NCBI GenBank assembly: GCA_903813345.2
Contig: CAIIXF020000012.1
Location: 21,280,184 to 21,344,183 of the forward strand
Direction of reading: 5' to 3'
Length of the DNA stretch: 64,000 nt
Source of the DNA: Owenia fusiformis
Lineage: Eukaryota; Annelida; Polychaeta; Sabellida; Oweniidae
Part shown: one piece after another, positions 36,901 through 51,900 of the stretch
How the letters are laid out: the number at the start of each line of letters is the position of its first letter
How positions within the stretch are numbered: position 1 is the stretch's first letter
Notes under the pieces: model-generated
What the model saw: only the letters and a program-made list of their open reading frames with translations
What the model was told of the DNA's origin: nothing
Databases searched by the model: none
Position numbers and translations under genes: made by a program

Positions 36901-39900
36901 CAACCGCATCCTTGTTTATATCAGTTTCAATATAAATGCAACCCGATTACTAACACCGATTCTTCAGGATGCGCTCCAAGACATACTGAGTGAAGCGACC
37001 CGTATTTCGAACGTCAATTTAGTATAGGTTTACGGCACATGTGTGTTACATAAAAATGTAAAAACTTGCTCGGTAATTTATTTTTCTTGTGGTTTGTTTT
37101 GTTTCTTGCTTCCACTTCACTTGGGCAAGAGTTTATCACTAAAACAATCTGACATTTAGACTACCAATTAAGTGGATAAATATTATTGTTTTAAGTTTGG
37201 CTGGTGGTTACTTTAGAAGTGTCAAATGTTGCAATCGATCCTATTCCCGCTGTTCCGAGGCTCCTTCGGTTTGAATTTGTTGGTCCTTGGCTTCTTTCTC
37301 GGTGCATTCATGTTACATCGAATCATTGTACAGATTGACGTTTTTCATTGTATACATTGTATCAATATACAAGAGTATTTATCTATAGGAGTATTTATCT
37401 ATATATAGGATGAAGAAAAAGATCATCAAATTCATTAATTTACACGCAGTTACATAATTTTAGAACTTGATGTTCGTAATCCGTTGCCAATATGATTTAT
37501 TCGGAATTCGGAAAATTCATGGGGGTAAACATTTTAAAGGGGAGGGGGAGAGGGCAGAGCCGTAGATTATGAATACAAAGGCCAAATGGTCCAAAAAACG
37601 TCCCAGCAAAATGACAAGAAGCAGTGTACAATGGTGAAAAAAAGTGCAAATTTGGTCAAACATGACATAAGTATGTAATTTCATATAGTCATATCGAAAC
37701 ATGGTTTTAATATGTGTTACTTACAATTATACTTATACTTACAAACATACGTATACGTATCAGTATAAGTAGAATTAAAACGAAAATTCCCTATTTTTAC
37801 ACATGGCACAACGCAATGTCCTTATAACTTCGACCCAGGGTGGTGGCAAGTTGCATCCATGAGAACGGAACTACACAACCATTGGGATCAAATGTCACGG
37901 GGAGTAATATGTCACACACTATCTATCTGTTACAAGATCTAATCACACGCGGAGTAATATCTGGTGAACCAGCGTGACATTTGACCCCTCGTGACGTATC
38001 TGTACATAACTGCGGTCTATATGCTTCTAAATTCGTAAGGCATCATGAGAACCGATTAGAAAATATAACCTAGCAACATCGGAGTATATTAAAGCAGCAC
38101 TGGGAAATTTCGATTTTCAAGTTATCTACGTGAATGACTCCGGCGGTCGGGGATAACTCCAAACACTGATCTTTGATAATAGTCATCCACTCAACCCAAC
38201 ACTAACTATTACCATTCTGAAGAAGAGCGTAATGTGTTCCTGATACTTGAATATCAGATGTTCCAAACCAAAGTATCACATGTGGTAACTGATGCAAAAT
38301 TAGTGGTACTCATTACGTTGTTTACGAACCCAGCTCAATTATCTATGCAGCTCTGCTTCGAGCCATGATATTACTAAGGTTTCCTTATCATTGCAATTGC
38401 CATCGCCATAGGGGTAATTTCTTCTAATTTTCAACTAGTTAGTTACACCGACGAAACTATTATCGACAGAAAAAGTAGAAAATATGATAATCCCCGTGTT
38501 TTCTGTATGAGTGCAAGTTTTTGTTTTAAATGCGTTGTTTGGTTTTTCTTTGAGGAAATCATCATACAGGCTTTTTCTGTGTTGAGTGGGTTTAGGTTGC
38601 GTGTGCTTTTTACACGGGGCTATTTATTTTTAGTTTGAATATGTAAGCAATTAAGTGCCAAAAAAAGGGAGAGGACCACAAACTGTAAAGAAACCTAGCA
38701 AGAAAATCAAATGCTAAGGTTAAACCTGTCATAAGAAAAATATACCCTGATATACACTCCCTTCCATAAGTTTGGCAACCTTTTTTCCCCCATTGAACTA
38801 CGTGTTAAAGCCTCTTTACCTTTGAATTTTTATTTACTTAACCTGCGATGAAAATACTTATACTATTGATGGAAACGTAATTTGACTTTAATTCCAATAC
38901 CCCCAAACTTTCTCAATTTTTTTCCCTCAATTACAGTAGGTCGAAAATTGATGATGAATTTGATGAATTTTTGAAAATCGACATTCCCATGTTAACCAAT
39001 GGGAAATGGTAGGTTTGCCGCAAGTCATATGACAGAATATCCATCCATCCGAGTCCTTGCAAAAAATACGAGTTAGGCAGGTAATTGAATTTGCTAACTT
39101 TATTTAACAAAAAATTGATATGTTTCTTCAGGTTCAACAAAGTTAAAGGGCTTTAAAGTCAAAATTGTTTTTCAAAAAACCTCTCCCATTGAAATAACAC
39201 AGGAGGCGAAAAATTATTTTCAAAAATGACTTTGAAGCGCTGTAACTTTAATATTCATCAAATAAACTAAACACTTAGTGTTCAAAAAAGTTAAACAATT
39301 CAATTTTCTATATAAAAATATTTTTTGCTGAATCTTTTACTGAAAAGATATCCTGATTTCTGATTTGCCCCGAACCCTCCATTTCCCATTGGAATACATG
39401 GGAATGACGATTTTCAAAAATTCATCATCAATTTTTGACCTATTGTAATTGAGGAAAAAAATTTAGAAAATTTGGAGGTATTGGAAATAAAGTCAAGTTA
39501 CGTGTCCATCAATATTATAAGTTATTTCATCGCCGGTTAAGTAAATAAAAATTCAAACGTAAAGAGGCTTTAACACGTAGTTCAATGGAGAAAAAAGGTT
39601 GCCAAACTTATGGAGGGGAGTGTATACCGAAACCATGATCTGACGTGGAAAGAAATAACATGCCTAACACCCCCTTCCCCCTCCTCCCTGCTTTATGTTT
39701 TTATCCAATCGCTTTTTAAACATTTTATAACGTATTCATTGGCCTCAGGTTTTATTAAGCAACGTATACTTGAGGACCAGGGTTGACTGACATTGCTTTT
39801 ATTTTCGAACATTCTAGTGGAGGTATATTCGAACTCGTGCCTTATCGATTGTTATTTCGTTTACGTGGTCAAGTGCAAGCGGTTAATGTGTCTGTGAGAC

Positions 39901-42900
39901 AGAATCAAATGGCATCGTAAATCATAATCAAGTAATCGTGTAAGTTTCATCAAGAAATGTCCAAGCATGGTCCAAACTCTTAACTATCACCCACATACTT
40001 TCAAGCCCATTTAGAAACGAGAACATAACAATTTATCTAACAGTCAATGTGCTTTCAAGTAAGCCTGATTGTTCTAAAGAAAAGTTCAGAGCATTGCAAG
40101 TGGGAGGTAAAATACGTTGACCAGTTGGGTGAGAATTGTTTTAGAAATTATACATGACTTTGTATATAATAATCCATGTGCCACTGTTATAAAAGTGTTG
40201 GCAAATAAATAAATAACATTGGAAAGTACGTGAGGTTAATCTCAGTGTATCCGACATTATGTATATCATGTGAGGATGTCATGTATTGTGGAAGTTACTA
40301 GTGCTGAAGTCACAATGCTGCACCTGCCTAAATATTACGCATTCTTATCCTAAGATATATAGCCAACTTTTGGCAAATATGATGAGATTTCCGGGTATTT
40401 AATAGCAATATTCATCCTCAGAGTGCATCTTCTATAAGGCTGGATGAACATTGTATAACACGTTTATGTAAACCAAGCTGCAAAAACACGGCAATATTAC
40501 TTGAAGCGGGTTCTAGATATATTTTGAAACAAGTGATCCGTGCAAAGTATCGGATGATTCAGAATTGAGCTATCTTCTCACAGTGCTCGCTCAAGTGAAG
40601 GTATACATTTCTATAAATCGTATGATATGTCAATGGTTTTGATCCAGATGAAATAAATTCATCGGCACGTGGTGCCATCTTGCGTGCAGGACTTTTACTC
40701 TGATTTTATTTCAGACTCAAAATGAAATCTAATTCACATAAAAAGCTATATGCTTATTTAAAACGACCAATTAATCCATCAAAATAAGGCTTTAAATTCT
40801 CGTTGTATAACTGAAGAAACGCTTGGAACAGAAGAAAATACCGTACAAGAGTAATCACAATGAGCCTAAATTCTGTAACATGAATTCTGAGGATGTAATG
40901 TATTATCTCAGAATTTATCATTGTAGAAAACAGAAGAACCAACAAAGTCATTTACATAATCCTGCTAAGATGTCTGGATTAGCGGTCGACAGGTCTTATT
41001 ATAAATTACGCGTATTAATTACACAATGATCACTGCGGATTAGAGCGTATAGCTCACCAATAATCCCAGATTAATCTCAGCAGATAGCTATGCATAAATC
41101 CATTGTCTTTTATTGGAGGTTAATAGCCAGTGTGAATATATTATAGATGTTTTACAAGAAATTATCTTTAAAAATCATCAGATTTAGCTTTTAGCTCATC
41201 AACGTCTGACACAAATCGATTTTTTAAATAAAATATAAACATTCGTGGTGAAGTTCTGCGCTAATACATCGAGTAGTTCGGAAATATGAATTCTGGGATA
41301 CAACGAAGTGAACATTGCAGTAAAATAAAAATTAAAAAAAAACGGATCAAAATATGATATTGATTATGAAAATTAGAACTATTGTGCTGGAAATGGAGAC
41401 TTGTGTATTGGAGGACATTGGTGATAGATGGATAGATCTGTGGTTATTAGCGTCCCTTTGTCTGAATCTTTGGTTTATTTGTCTTCTGTGTCTTCTTTAT
41501 AGCATGAATCGATGACTGTGTTATCTGTTGTTCCGATCATAAATTAATCATTAGGTTAGCATCATGGTTTCTCTCATCAATGCATGGAGATCGTGAGGAT
41601 GAACAACAATGGCTTTAAAGCCTCTTTATTTCCATTATTTCAGATAAATGTTGCGATATATCTGCGCTGAGGGTTTAATGGTCAGCACCGATGGCCCCGT
41701 TAACATTTACGACACTGGCTGTAGCCCAGGCAGATGTCGAAACTGGGATCTTTTTCGTTGGCATAGTTACATGTAATGTCCAGTTTTATTTTTTGACCAT
41801 TTGATTAAAACAACTGATATCATGTCTAGGGGGAAGGTTGCATTGTTATTTAATGTTCGAATTGTATTTGATCCATCGTTTCGTCGCGTGTCTAAACTTA
41901 TTTTACTGATAGACAGGAAAATTGGGAGGTGGTTTGGTCAAGACATGCCAATTTAAGCCAATAAAATGAAAACCGTAATACTCGGCTTAATGTGATTTTA
42001 AAAGTAGTGATTAAAGACACTTGAATATGGGAGTTTGGTGACTGATATTCGTCATCGCTCATGCCTGGGTCACATTTGCTCCGATTTTCACTACGGCGCC
42101 CGGCCGATTGAGTGTTTTGTTCAATATTGTATTCAATTTTGAACAAAATACTCAATCGGCCGGGCGCCGTAGTGAAAATCGGAGCAAATGTGACCAAGAC
42201 ACCACACGCACGGGTGTTAAAACACGAATATACCACGAGAACATGCTTTGAGGATCCGCGTTGTTTGAACCTACCGCCGAGCACACTTATACATTAAGAC
42301 CCGTTACACAGTCATGATACCGCCGAGCAAGCTCATTGCATCATCGGGTCTGCTTTACCCCCGTGACACGGGGGATTCTAATCCACCATTCAGACTGCTT
42401 TCAAACATGGCCAGCTCGGAAAAATAGTATGATCAATTTACGCTCTCCCTCCGACTTCCGACTTTGTTTTACCAACCGTTTACTAATGGATTATAATGCG
42501 TCCAAACCCAAATAGTTGGTACAATTCAAAAACATTTTTGAAATTGCAACTATAAATCGTAATGACGTCCAAGCGATTACAAAAATACACAACGCAGAGA
42601 ACTTGATCCCTTTATAGGTAAGAGAAACATTGTATTCGATGCCTGTCTAAGTACTACAGACATTTTTAACACTTTAGATTTGTCTAGATTGTAGAAATAT
42701 CGCTTGATTATTTCCTTGTTTGTTTTCGTGATTTTTCGAGAGTATAAGGTGTCTATGAAGTATGGTAGCTGTCAGGTTTGAGAAACCTTTTGTAGACATA
42801 TGTTCACCTTTGCCCCGATGTAAAGCCCGCTATTCAGGCACATTGTCCCACGTTCTAATGGATTAACCAAAGGACAATGGAAACAACACTGACATTACTG

Positions 42901-45900
42901 AGGCTAGTGGTAGAGCGATCACTTCCACAATACAAACATATCTCAAAATCGAGGGAGCGGATGTTTTCTTTGGGATTCATATATGTATAAACACAGGTCG
43001 GTTTTGGTATTCATTGGACAATCCTTGCAGAATTTAGTCGTGATTTTATGAATGGATCATTTGTGAAGTTTTATGAATGAAATATACCAAGTTGTAGAAA
43101 TATTTCTAAATGGGGTCCACCTTTTGCCAAAAATTCAAGTGTAATCTGCACGTGGAGGGTATCATACAATCCCAAGTTAATTGCCAAAAATCAATTACAT
43201 TGCTTTCATAATCATGGACATCTGACCGTTTTATCGTGTTATAAGAAAATAGGAACAATATCCGATTGGCCATGTCCATAAATGCTTGAAGGAAAATCAC
43301 AATTGATGAATGTATCCCATGATTTCAGTCTAGGGTTCCACTGTTAATTAAATACTTTCATTTACCTCATTTGTACACATAACTCTGACAAAATAATCAC
43401 TTAAATATATCATTTGGTCGAGATAATCACAATTACGTGTAATTGATGTGTAATTCTGTTAGGCGTAATGTTCCCCTGAAATTTATGGGACTTGATCTAA
43501 TTTATTTAAGCTAACCAAATTTCTATTTCGATGACTTAGTTAAGTATCATATGCACCATAAACCACAAGTCTAACTACATCATGAACCTCATATACTTAC
43601 CTCATGAACCTCATAAAGCCTTAGATGTAATACTTTTTGGAAAAATGAAAGAACACATATAAATATTGATATAACATAAACAAAAACACCAAGTCCTTGT
43701 TTTGTGACAAATAAAATATAATGTGCTCTCTGAGTGTCTTCGAAGATGCAACAGACAGATTGGCACTTAGTACCCAAACCAATATTGGACGTCATCAGAA
43801 TTATCAGAAAGAAAAATGAATTTAACCACAACAATAAAATATTATGCATTATTTCATAATTTTGTCGGGTCTAATTTGACCCCTAGATGCTAAATGAACC
43901 CGATTTTCTGTTGATTGAAGGAAATTGGTTGTTCAGGGCCTGAAGAACGATTATTATTATTCGTTGTGACGAGGCAACTATAACTTTCATCTCAATAATA
44001 TTCAATTTATATCAGTGAGAGTAGATTGGAGTGATCGAGCGTGAAGAAATAATTTATTTCTATGTATACAGTATATGGATATCATTGCACCATAGACATA
44101 ATGTAGATGCTCATTTAGTTACCTATAATGTATAAAACCTCAACCTCATCCCCAAAACCTAAAACTACGACATCGGGAACTCAAGGATATACGGAGAATT
44201 AGACCATATACTAGAAAGATATTCAATTGGATGACCTAATTGTCCATTTTGTGCCCGAGCACTGTTAAAATATAATATTCAATATCAAGAAGTCGATTAC
44301 CAGTCCATAATAGCTTCTCGAGACTCGAGCAATGGACATTATACTAGTATATATCGTAACTCCATAAAATCAACCTGAAATGTTCATAAACAAAATAAAG
44401 ATACAAAGCAAGACTGCTTGGTGCTTCTGAATTCCATGAACAGAATAAAAACCGGGTTATTTGTGATGAAATTTTAAGCAAATAAACAAGAGTGGAAAGA
44501 TGTTTTTGTAGGGTTGTTCAGAAACCCATAAACGTATAAATCAATACTCAATTAAAACTCTAATCTTCCCAGTTCGTTCTGTATGTAAATAGATCGTCAG
44601 GCTTTCTCCCATCTAACACCCAGGGGGTTTTAATCATCTTTTCCAGACACGTCATTTCTTTGAGCAGTTTCTTATTTGGTTTTTGAGTATATTAGGGGTA
44701 CAATTATTACAGAAACCAAAACGTAAGTATGAAATAAAATACTGCTTGTCTTAAGTTGTGTTTGTAAAAATACTAACAAAACAGGAAAAATGAAAACAAT
44801 AAACAAATATAGGCCTATGATGTACATATATAAATATATACTCATGAACAAGTACACGGGTATACATTTACATACTTTTTTGGTTTCGAGCAATATAGAA
44901 TTTCTAATTTATTATTTTTCAGTATTTTATGTTAATAATGTTGCATTAGAACAGAAATCGTAATTTTGATCTAGTGTTTGGGAAGGTAAACATCTTAAAG
45001 GTCCATGTGCAGTATGGCAAGTGATTTTAGACAGTCATATCTTTCACCATGAGTACCTTCTGGGCACAAATACAGTGGTTTTTATTAAAACAATATGTTT
45101 TCTTTCAAGTGAAGTGCCCATGATGATAAAAGTATCAATCAAACAATTCGAAAAATTATGAATAGGGACCCCATGTCAACAATTTCAAAATGTTGAACCT
45201 ATTTACTCAAAAGAGGATCTCCTTTTTTGATTTTCATTGCATGAAAAGATTATTCAAAAAGGGGTCTAAAACTTCTTCAAAAGTAGAATGGTATTGAAAG
45301 TCTAGTTTTGGAGATTTCATTTTTCGATGGCCAAAATTATGCTGAAAACAACGGATAGCACGAGTTTTACCTATGGGAAAATAACATGGGATACGTGGTT
45401 TTTAACTTTAACGCATTTCAATACCAATTTCCTTTTCAGAAGTTATAATGTAGTGTAGAAGAAACTTTCGGTATGGTTTAATTGAGAAAACCAATATCCT
45501 CTTTTTAGAAAATAAGCCTAACATTTTTTAAAAACTGCCAAGGTGGGGTCCTAAACCATAATTTTTCAGAGAGTTGGATTGATATTTCATTATTATTGGG
45601 ACTTCACTTGAAAGAAAACATATTGTTTTAATAAAAACCACTGTATTTATGGTCAGAAAGTACTCATGGTGAAAGATATGACTGTCTAAAATCACTTCCC
45701 ATACTGCACATGGACCTTTATAACTTGTATTTATAACTTTAGTCACTTGATTCTGCTATCTGGGAGATAAAATGTAAAATGCATGTTATTTTGATTGCGT
45801 ATGGAATAAGTAAATGCCTGATCATTTGCTTTATAGTTGCTACCAGCAAAGTAGAAACCAAAGAAAATTAATAGATTCGGCAGTCTGATTGTAACCGATA

Positions 45901-48900
45901 CGAACAATAATGATACGTACGGATGGGTCCGGTATACAATACCGAAGCTAAAAGAGATTTGAATTGAGAAAAAGTTCTTCAGAAGAGTTGATCTTTTCAG
46001 GCCGATTACAGTCGGGTTCAATGAACAAAAAGAGAAAACATCGGTCGTTTGTTGAGTTGTATGGGGGTATAAAGACGTGCTGAATGCTTGATGTATCGCC
46101 TTTCAATATTCATAAAGAGACATCGCATATTTCTCTCCATTGTTTAGTGATTTTTAAAAAGACCGAAGTGGGCGCGTCTGAGTTATCATCTTCAACTATC
46201 TAAACAAACTTGTTTCTACTTCTGAAACTCGTGCTTTTATACAAACACCTGAAGACCGAAAGGGAAAGGTAGAAGGATTGCAATCATACAAATCATGTAC
46301 CGAGATTGTGGCCATACTTTGAGAGATCGATCCAGGAATCACTAAAAAAAATAATATCGATAATTCAGTTTGAAAAACCTTTTAATTTCATAACGATGTT
46401 TACTTCTGATCCCAATGTGTTTATCAGATTTTAATTTCCAAATTTATTTAGATTCTCGAATTAGCCTCAATTTCATGCTTTTATTTTTCCGTGATTAATG
46501 TTCTCTACCGTTTTATATGATGATATAGATATTGGATAGATAACATGGTGGATTTCCCTTTAAGATCCCTTGAAAACGATTAATGTTTTCATTTGCAGAT
46601 TACCGTGTCAATGAAAAACATAACACGGCAGTTTATTCAACCAAGAATTGCATAGGCTCCATGTTATTCTAAGCGATCCTGGTATTCAAAATGCTTTAAG
46701 ATTCGAGGCTCAAAACACATGTCTTATAAAAAATCCTTTCAGTTTATATTACTGTAATATCGGTAGTACTTTCAATATTTTGACAATGGTAATAAAAATA
46801 TCAAGTGAAAACTTTCAACGGCTTATGAAGGCTTTTGAAGTCGACATTGTTTAGAATGTTATTGAGCTTTATATGGCGCTGGCTTTAATACAGCTCAACT
46901 CGTCCAAACATCGAAATGCTTCTGGCAAATTTCCGCTAGAAGGAATCTGTAGAATATTTTCTTCAACCACGATACAAAAACATTAAAAGTTCAAAGTTTT
47001 GATAGCAGTGACTTTCTTTTAATTTTTTTCTTTTGACGGCTTCTTTGAGTAGTTTGCGTGCAGGCAGTTCTAAATGCGCCAAATATGGACGTCACTTGCT
47101 CAATTAGACTGAATTATACTCCTATCCAGCAATGATGGGACAACTCAAAGGAGATTATTCGTGTCTCTTCAACATGCATTCAATCATAACCCCAAACGAT
47201 GTTCAGAATCATAATGCTGGGAGTAGGAAAGAAACAGTTTTTGCAACCTAGTTTCACATCTTGATTAAGGTCGTGGTAATTTTTAATTTGTAGTTTCATC
47301 AGTCTCAAGTCTCAACCTGTCAAGATTTAACTTTGCTAAGAAGTGAAATACCTTTGGACTAAGGATATCTTGGTCCCAGCGTAACGAATTTTGAATTCCC
47401 CTGCGCATAATTCACTTGCACACGTCATGCAAATCTACAAGTGGAATTACCAAGGCCACACGACTACATATCCTCGGACTTTCTTAATTTTGACAAATGT
47501 CAATCAAAGTTTTCATAAATTAAAAACCAGCTCTTAATATACAGGACACATTTTGCAGGGTTAAGCTCGAAGCCCTCTGTGAGTCAGGAATCTGTGAAAC
47601 GTTAAATTGGACTGCCATATTGGACACTAACAAATAGCTAGGATTTAAGGGATATATGACACATACATCCACATTTCTTGTTCTGCAGCACTATGTGTCA
47701 TGTTTTTCTGATTTTGTCGTCAATTTTAAGAAATTTGTGTTTCATGTTAGTGATGTATTACCAATAGTTGAGATAGTTTATGTATTCTCACCGCCTGGTT
47801 GCCTGCATCCTGACTTAAATTGAATTAAAGACATTTTGATAAACGTTGCTTGCACAATGACAAAGGTGGACACCCATGTAGTTGATCGTAATGAAGACGC
47901 CTGGTCTGAAGTGACGCACACTTTGATCCAAGTACCTCATATACTGGGGACACATTTGCCAAACTACATTTTGTCAACTGACTCGCATTTAACAGCATTA
48001 ATTGATATTAGAAATCAGATAGGCAACGTAAGAAAAACAAAACAATTGCAACGCTCTTTTAATTTTTCCGAATATCCCTTACATTGATTTCCCCCAGATG
48101 AATGCATTAATTGGTGCAGAGTTGGGCATTATGAACGCGCAGATGAACTAAAGAATACCATTAGCAATCTCTGATTAATATGCAACCCAGAAGTGCATAA
48201 CTACTACACTTATACGTGAGAAGTATATTAACTTTACTTTTGAGTAGGTTTTCTCTGATTTGCTCAGTAAATTGATACTAATGTTATAAGCGATATCTAT
48301 GCAGGGCTTCAAGTAAGACCCTTTGACGACGGATTGAATTTGATATCGCCGTTCTTGTAATTCGACCAATGGGGCCTGAAGCTTTGAAAGAACCTTCAAA
48401 TAGCAATAATAGAAAGAACAGCCACTCTTCATATCTTGACATCATAATAAGGTTTTATCAAGACCTAGGAAAACTAGTGATGTATTAATAATGAAAACAC
48501 GATTTATACTGATACAAAGATGAGTTTATTCTTCCATCAATGTACAAGTATTATCTTATTATTTAGACGCTAATATCTGGTCATTGGATTCATTAGCGAG
48601 CATTTTGTACCCAAGTGGTTTGTAATCACCGTTCGCAGACGTGTAAGCCTTCACAATCATTAAAGAGGCATCGTTTATTTTCTTTATTTATAGTGAAGCA
48701 GGTTTTATGAAGGATAAGCAGAGGATTTGTATGTATGTGTTCTGAATCACTAATTTCGACAGGCGGGATTCAAAAACATGGATTTTTTTGTCTTGAGTTA
48801 AGAACGTTTGTTTAAAGTAGCGTTTGTTTTTGTTATTGTACATGAGCGTGGTTTTCAAAGTCATAACCTACTTTGGTAACAACGGTTGTAATTCTCGTTG

Positions 48901-51900
48901 TAATCTATAAAATATGTTTATTAATAATTTCAGACGGTTGTATTTTTGGATTTTTACTATTTTCTGACCATGAAGAGAATTATATCTTTTAGATCCCTAA
49001 TAGGGAGTTTAAGCTTATATACTGTGTAAAATCTTATATAAGCTTATATATAAAATCGAAACGATAACCTATACGTATGACCAATCGCCCGTTTACGTTT
49101 AGATTGTGAAAAACATTGCAAGCTTAAGTAACGTATAAGGTTAGTCTTACCTGTATTACACGCATGTTCAATCCTGTCTCTTTCGCCAGTTGTTCACGTA
49201 TGTGTCTGGTGGGTTTAGGAGTTGCTGCAAACGCTGCCTTCAAAGTCTCAAGCTGTTTGGCCTTAATGGTGGTACGGGGACCTCTCCTTTTGGTTGAGTT
49301 CGATGAATTATCTTGGTTTTCAGTGTTATTATTCGTGTCCCCAGCTTCCGATACATTATCTACACTTTGGGGACTTTTTAAGTTAATATCATCAATGTCT
49401 TTGAATTCCGGGCTTAATACTTCTTCTGTGTCTTTAAAATATTTGTTACTGTTGGTTGAGGTGTGGGATTGGGCGGATGGGTTTGGGGTGGTCACGTGGG
49501 AGTCTTCTGTACTTATGGTCGAATCTTTGTCTGATATATTGCTACTGAAGTTGTTATTGTCCAATAAGTCCTCAAAATCATCTAAATCTTCCTGATCTGA
49601 ACCTGGAAATACAAGGTAGTATTGCACGAATAATTATAACACATTACTGTCTTTGGACTACCCAAGTCACATGATATTGTTATAACGCTCGTAGTATTAA
49701 CGTAGACATACATGATAAGATATTCATATTTACAACATTGCACATTCTTTGAAATTCTGAAGTTTCTGCAGCATTATACAATAATAAAAAAGAGACTAGA
49801 TATACAGATATAGCATATAAATCATATCTTGTAAAAAGATCATGTCATTTAATATAATGAAAGGATATATCATTATGAATGTACGTTTCCATTTTCCAAT
49901 AGTATACAATCAAAATAGTGTCAAATTTGGATATCAATCCAAGATTTAAGGAAGCATCATAGACGTAACGTTGACTTTGATCCAAGCGCAAAGTTTTCAT
50001 AATTCACATACACCTAATAAATGTTGACATTTATTTTAATGTTATTGAAATCCATGATGAATTAATTCTGGTTTTATTTTACTTGAAGGGAAGGAAGGCG
50101 GTACAACAAGCAAGACAGTAATGAAATACAAATGGAAGTTAATTTATTGTTATAAAATAATGTTTAATGCTAGTTCAAAAGCAAAAGTTACAAACATTTA
50201 AAGTTTAAATAATAGTAAATTGCCATGTTGAATCAGATTTTTCAATCATTAAGACTTTTAGGAAATAAAATCAAAATAAAATTAGAATGAAATAGAAATG
50301 AAATTTTAAATGACCAATATAAGTTGAGAAGGATTGTGTTTTACATGGTACTAAATGACAACGAAGCAACTATATGGCAATGCGCATATTTTCAAGCAAT
50401 ATATCAACGTAAGATTTATAAAACAAGACATAAAGAGTATTGGAGAATATATCTTGAGTTTACAGGATATCAAAATATCTTGGGGCAAAAACTGGGGGTT
50501 ACAATCTATTTAAAGCGAGGTTTTCTGCCACTCTTGCTATTGCATCAACCTTTATCACCCCAGCCACTCCGAGTGAAAATCCCGCCCCTAATTAAAATTG
50601 CCACTTAAGACTGTACGAACTGATCATTTTATAAGTGTTTGCCATTCTACTTGATTGCCATAGGCAGAAGATAACTGTTTTAGATTTCACCGTAAGCATT
50701 TTTGAGTCACACCGTATGCCAAGGACTAAATGCGTCCGGGACATCAAATTATATGTGGAAAATTGCATAGGGCCTGATAGGATAATTATATAGTATGTAT
50801 GGAACTGCAAGGTGTAGTAATTGCTACCCGTTTGCAGGAATACCTCACTCGATGCGTCAACTTGAATGATGTATCATCATGCATACTTTTTTTCACTAAG
50901 CGAACCAACATATAAGGGACGCTGATTTGCGTACCTGCTAGTATCGCAGAAGTGCACCCTATGCAGACGGAGCCTGTGAGAAATATTGGGTGTGGCATGA
51001 ATGAGCGGATGGTGCGGATTTAACGGTCATTTTTGAATTTTTAATTTGTGATATTTCTGAAACTAAGCCATTTTGGGTTTCGAATATAGCCACCAGTTTG
51101 ATTTTAATAAATTAATTTGGTGTATGATATGTGGATTTACTTTGGTTATTAAATGATGTCCTTAGTACTTTATGTTTGAAATACGTATCAGATATGTGAA
51201 AACAATATCCGTGCAATTTATTTAAACAGTTTGTGCGTGCAGGTAGCCGATTCACAAAAGAGCAATCAAAATACATTTTTCATGAACAGATTTGATGCAT
51301 CTCAATAAATAACTTTCCGGACATTCATTGTCGTTCATAAATGCTCTTAAATCTAGCGAAAACACCCGGCAATATCACGATTCCACCTGTCCAAACCGCT
51401 TCCTATTAATTGAACCTGCTCATATAAGACTGCTCATCATTTTCAAGTAATGAGGACCCCCTCTCCTATCATCTCTGGAGTATAGTAAATTGGGATGCGG
51501 GGCAGAGACATGACCATGCAAGATCAGTATGTATTACAGGTCAAAGATATTACTGCCTGATCTTGCTTTTACGCCCGGCTTTTACGTCACACACTTCCTT
51601 TGATCCTACCATTTCTGTTCAATACGCGCCTCTAATCAAGATATTTAGGCGCACGTTGATGGTCCGGTTATCATACGATCATATCAGTATCGATTTTACT
51701 TTGATCGATCTCAACTTTAAATTTTCCAGGTTTACAATTTAGAATAAACAAACTAGTAAACTCTGGAAAGCCTGGTATGATGTTATCACCATTGTTTCGA
51801 TAAGTGTACCCTTTGAGAATAGCATCGGGCTTGTACTAATTTTTACAAAAAAATCCGTTCTGGCAGTGTATGCTGAACATGTGCAGTACATCAACACTAT

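Larger units (their letters stand above)
36500..49150. other. Intron 3 of canonical Lhx1/5 (12.65 kb)
   Basis: Splits the homeodomain between residues 46 and 47. It holds MITE B copy 2 (38755-39622), a near-perfect hairpin (42068-42195) and a foldback with 180-bp arms (44996-45720). The remaining stretches (36500-38754, 39623-42067, 42196-44995, 45721-49150) show no gene, and I cannot tell by eye whether conserved enhancers are present. Confidence 0.85.

Noticed and set aside
42112-42297. Small plus-strand frame over the 42-kb hairpin
   Set aside because: It arises from the inverted repeat arms and has no family resemblance or splice context.
49164-49595. Plus-strand open frame of 143 codons (and 8384-8650, 88 codons)
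   Set aside because: Both are antisense to well-supported homeodomain exons of Lhx1/5 genes and resemble no family.
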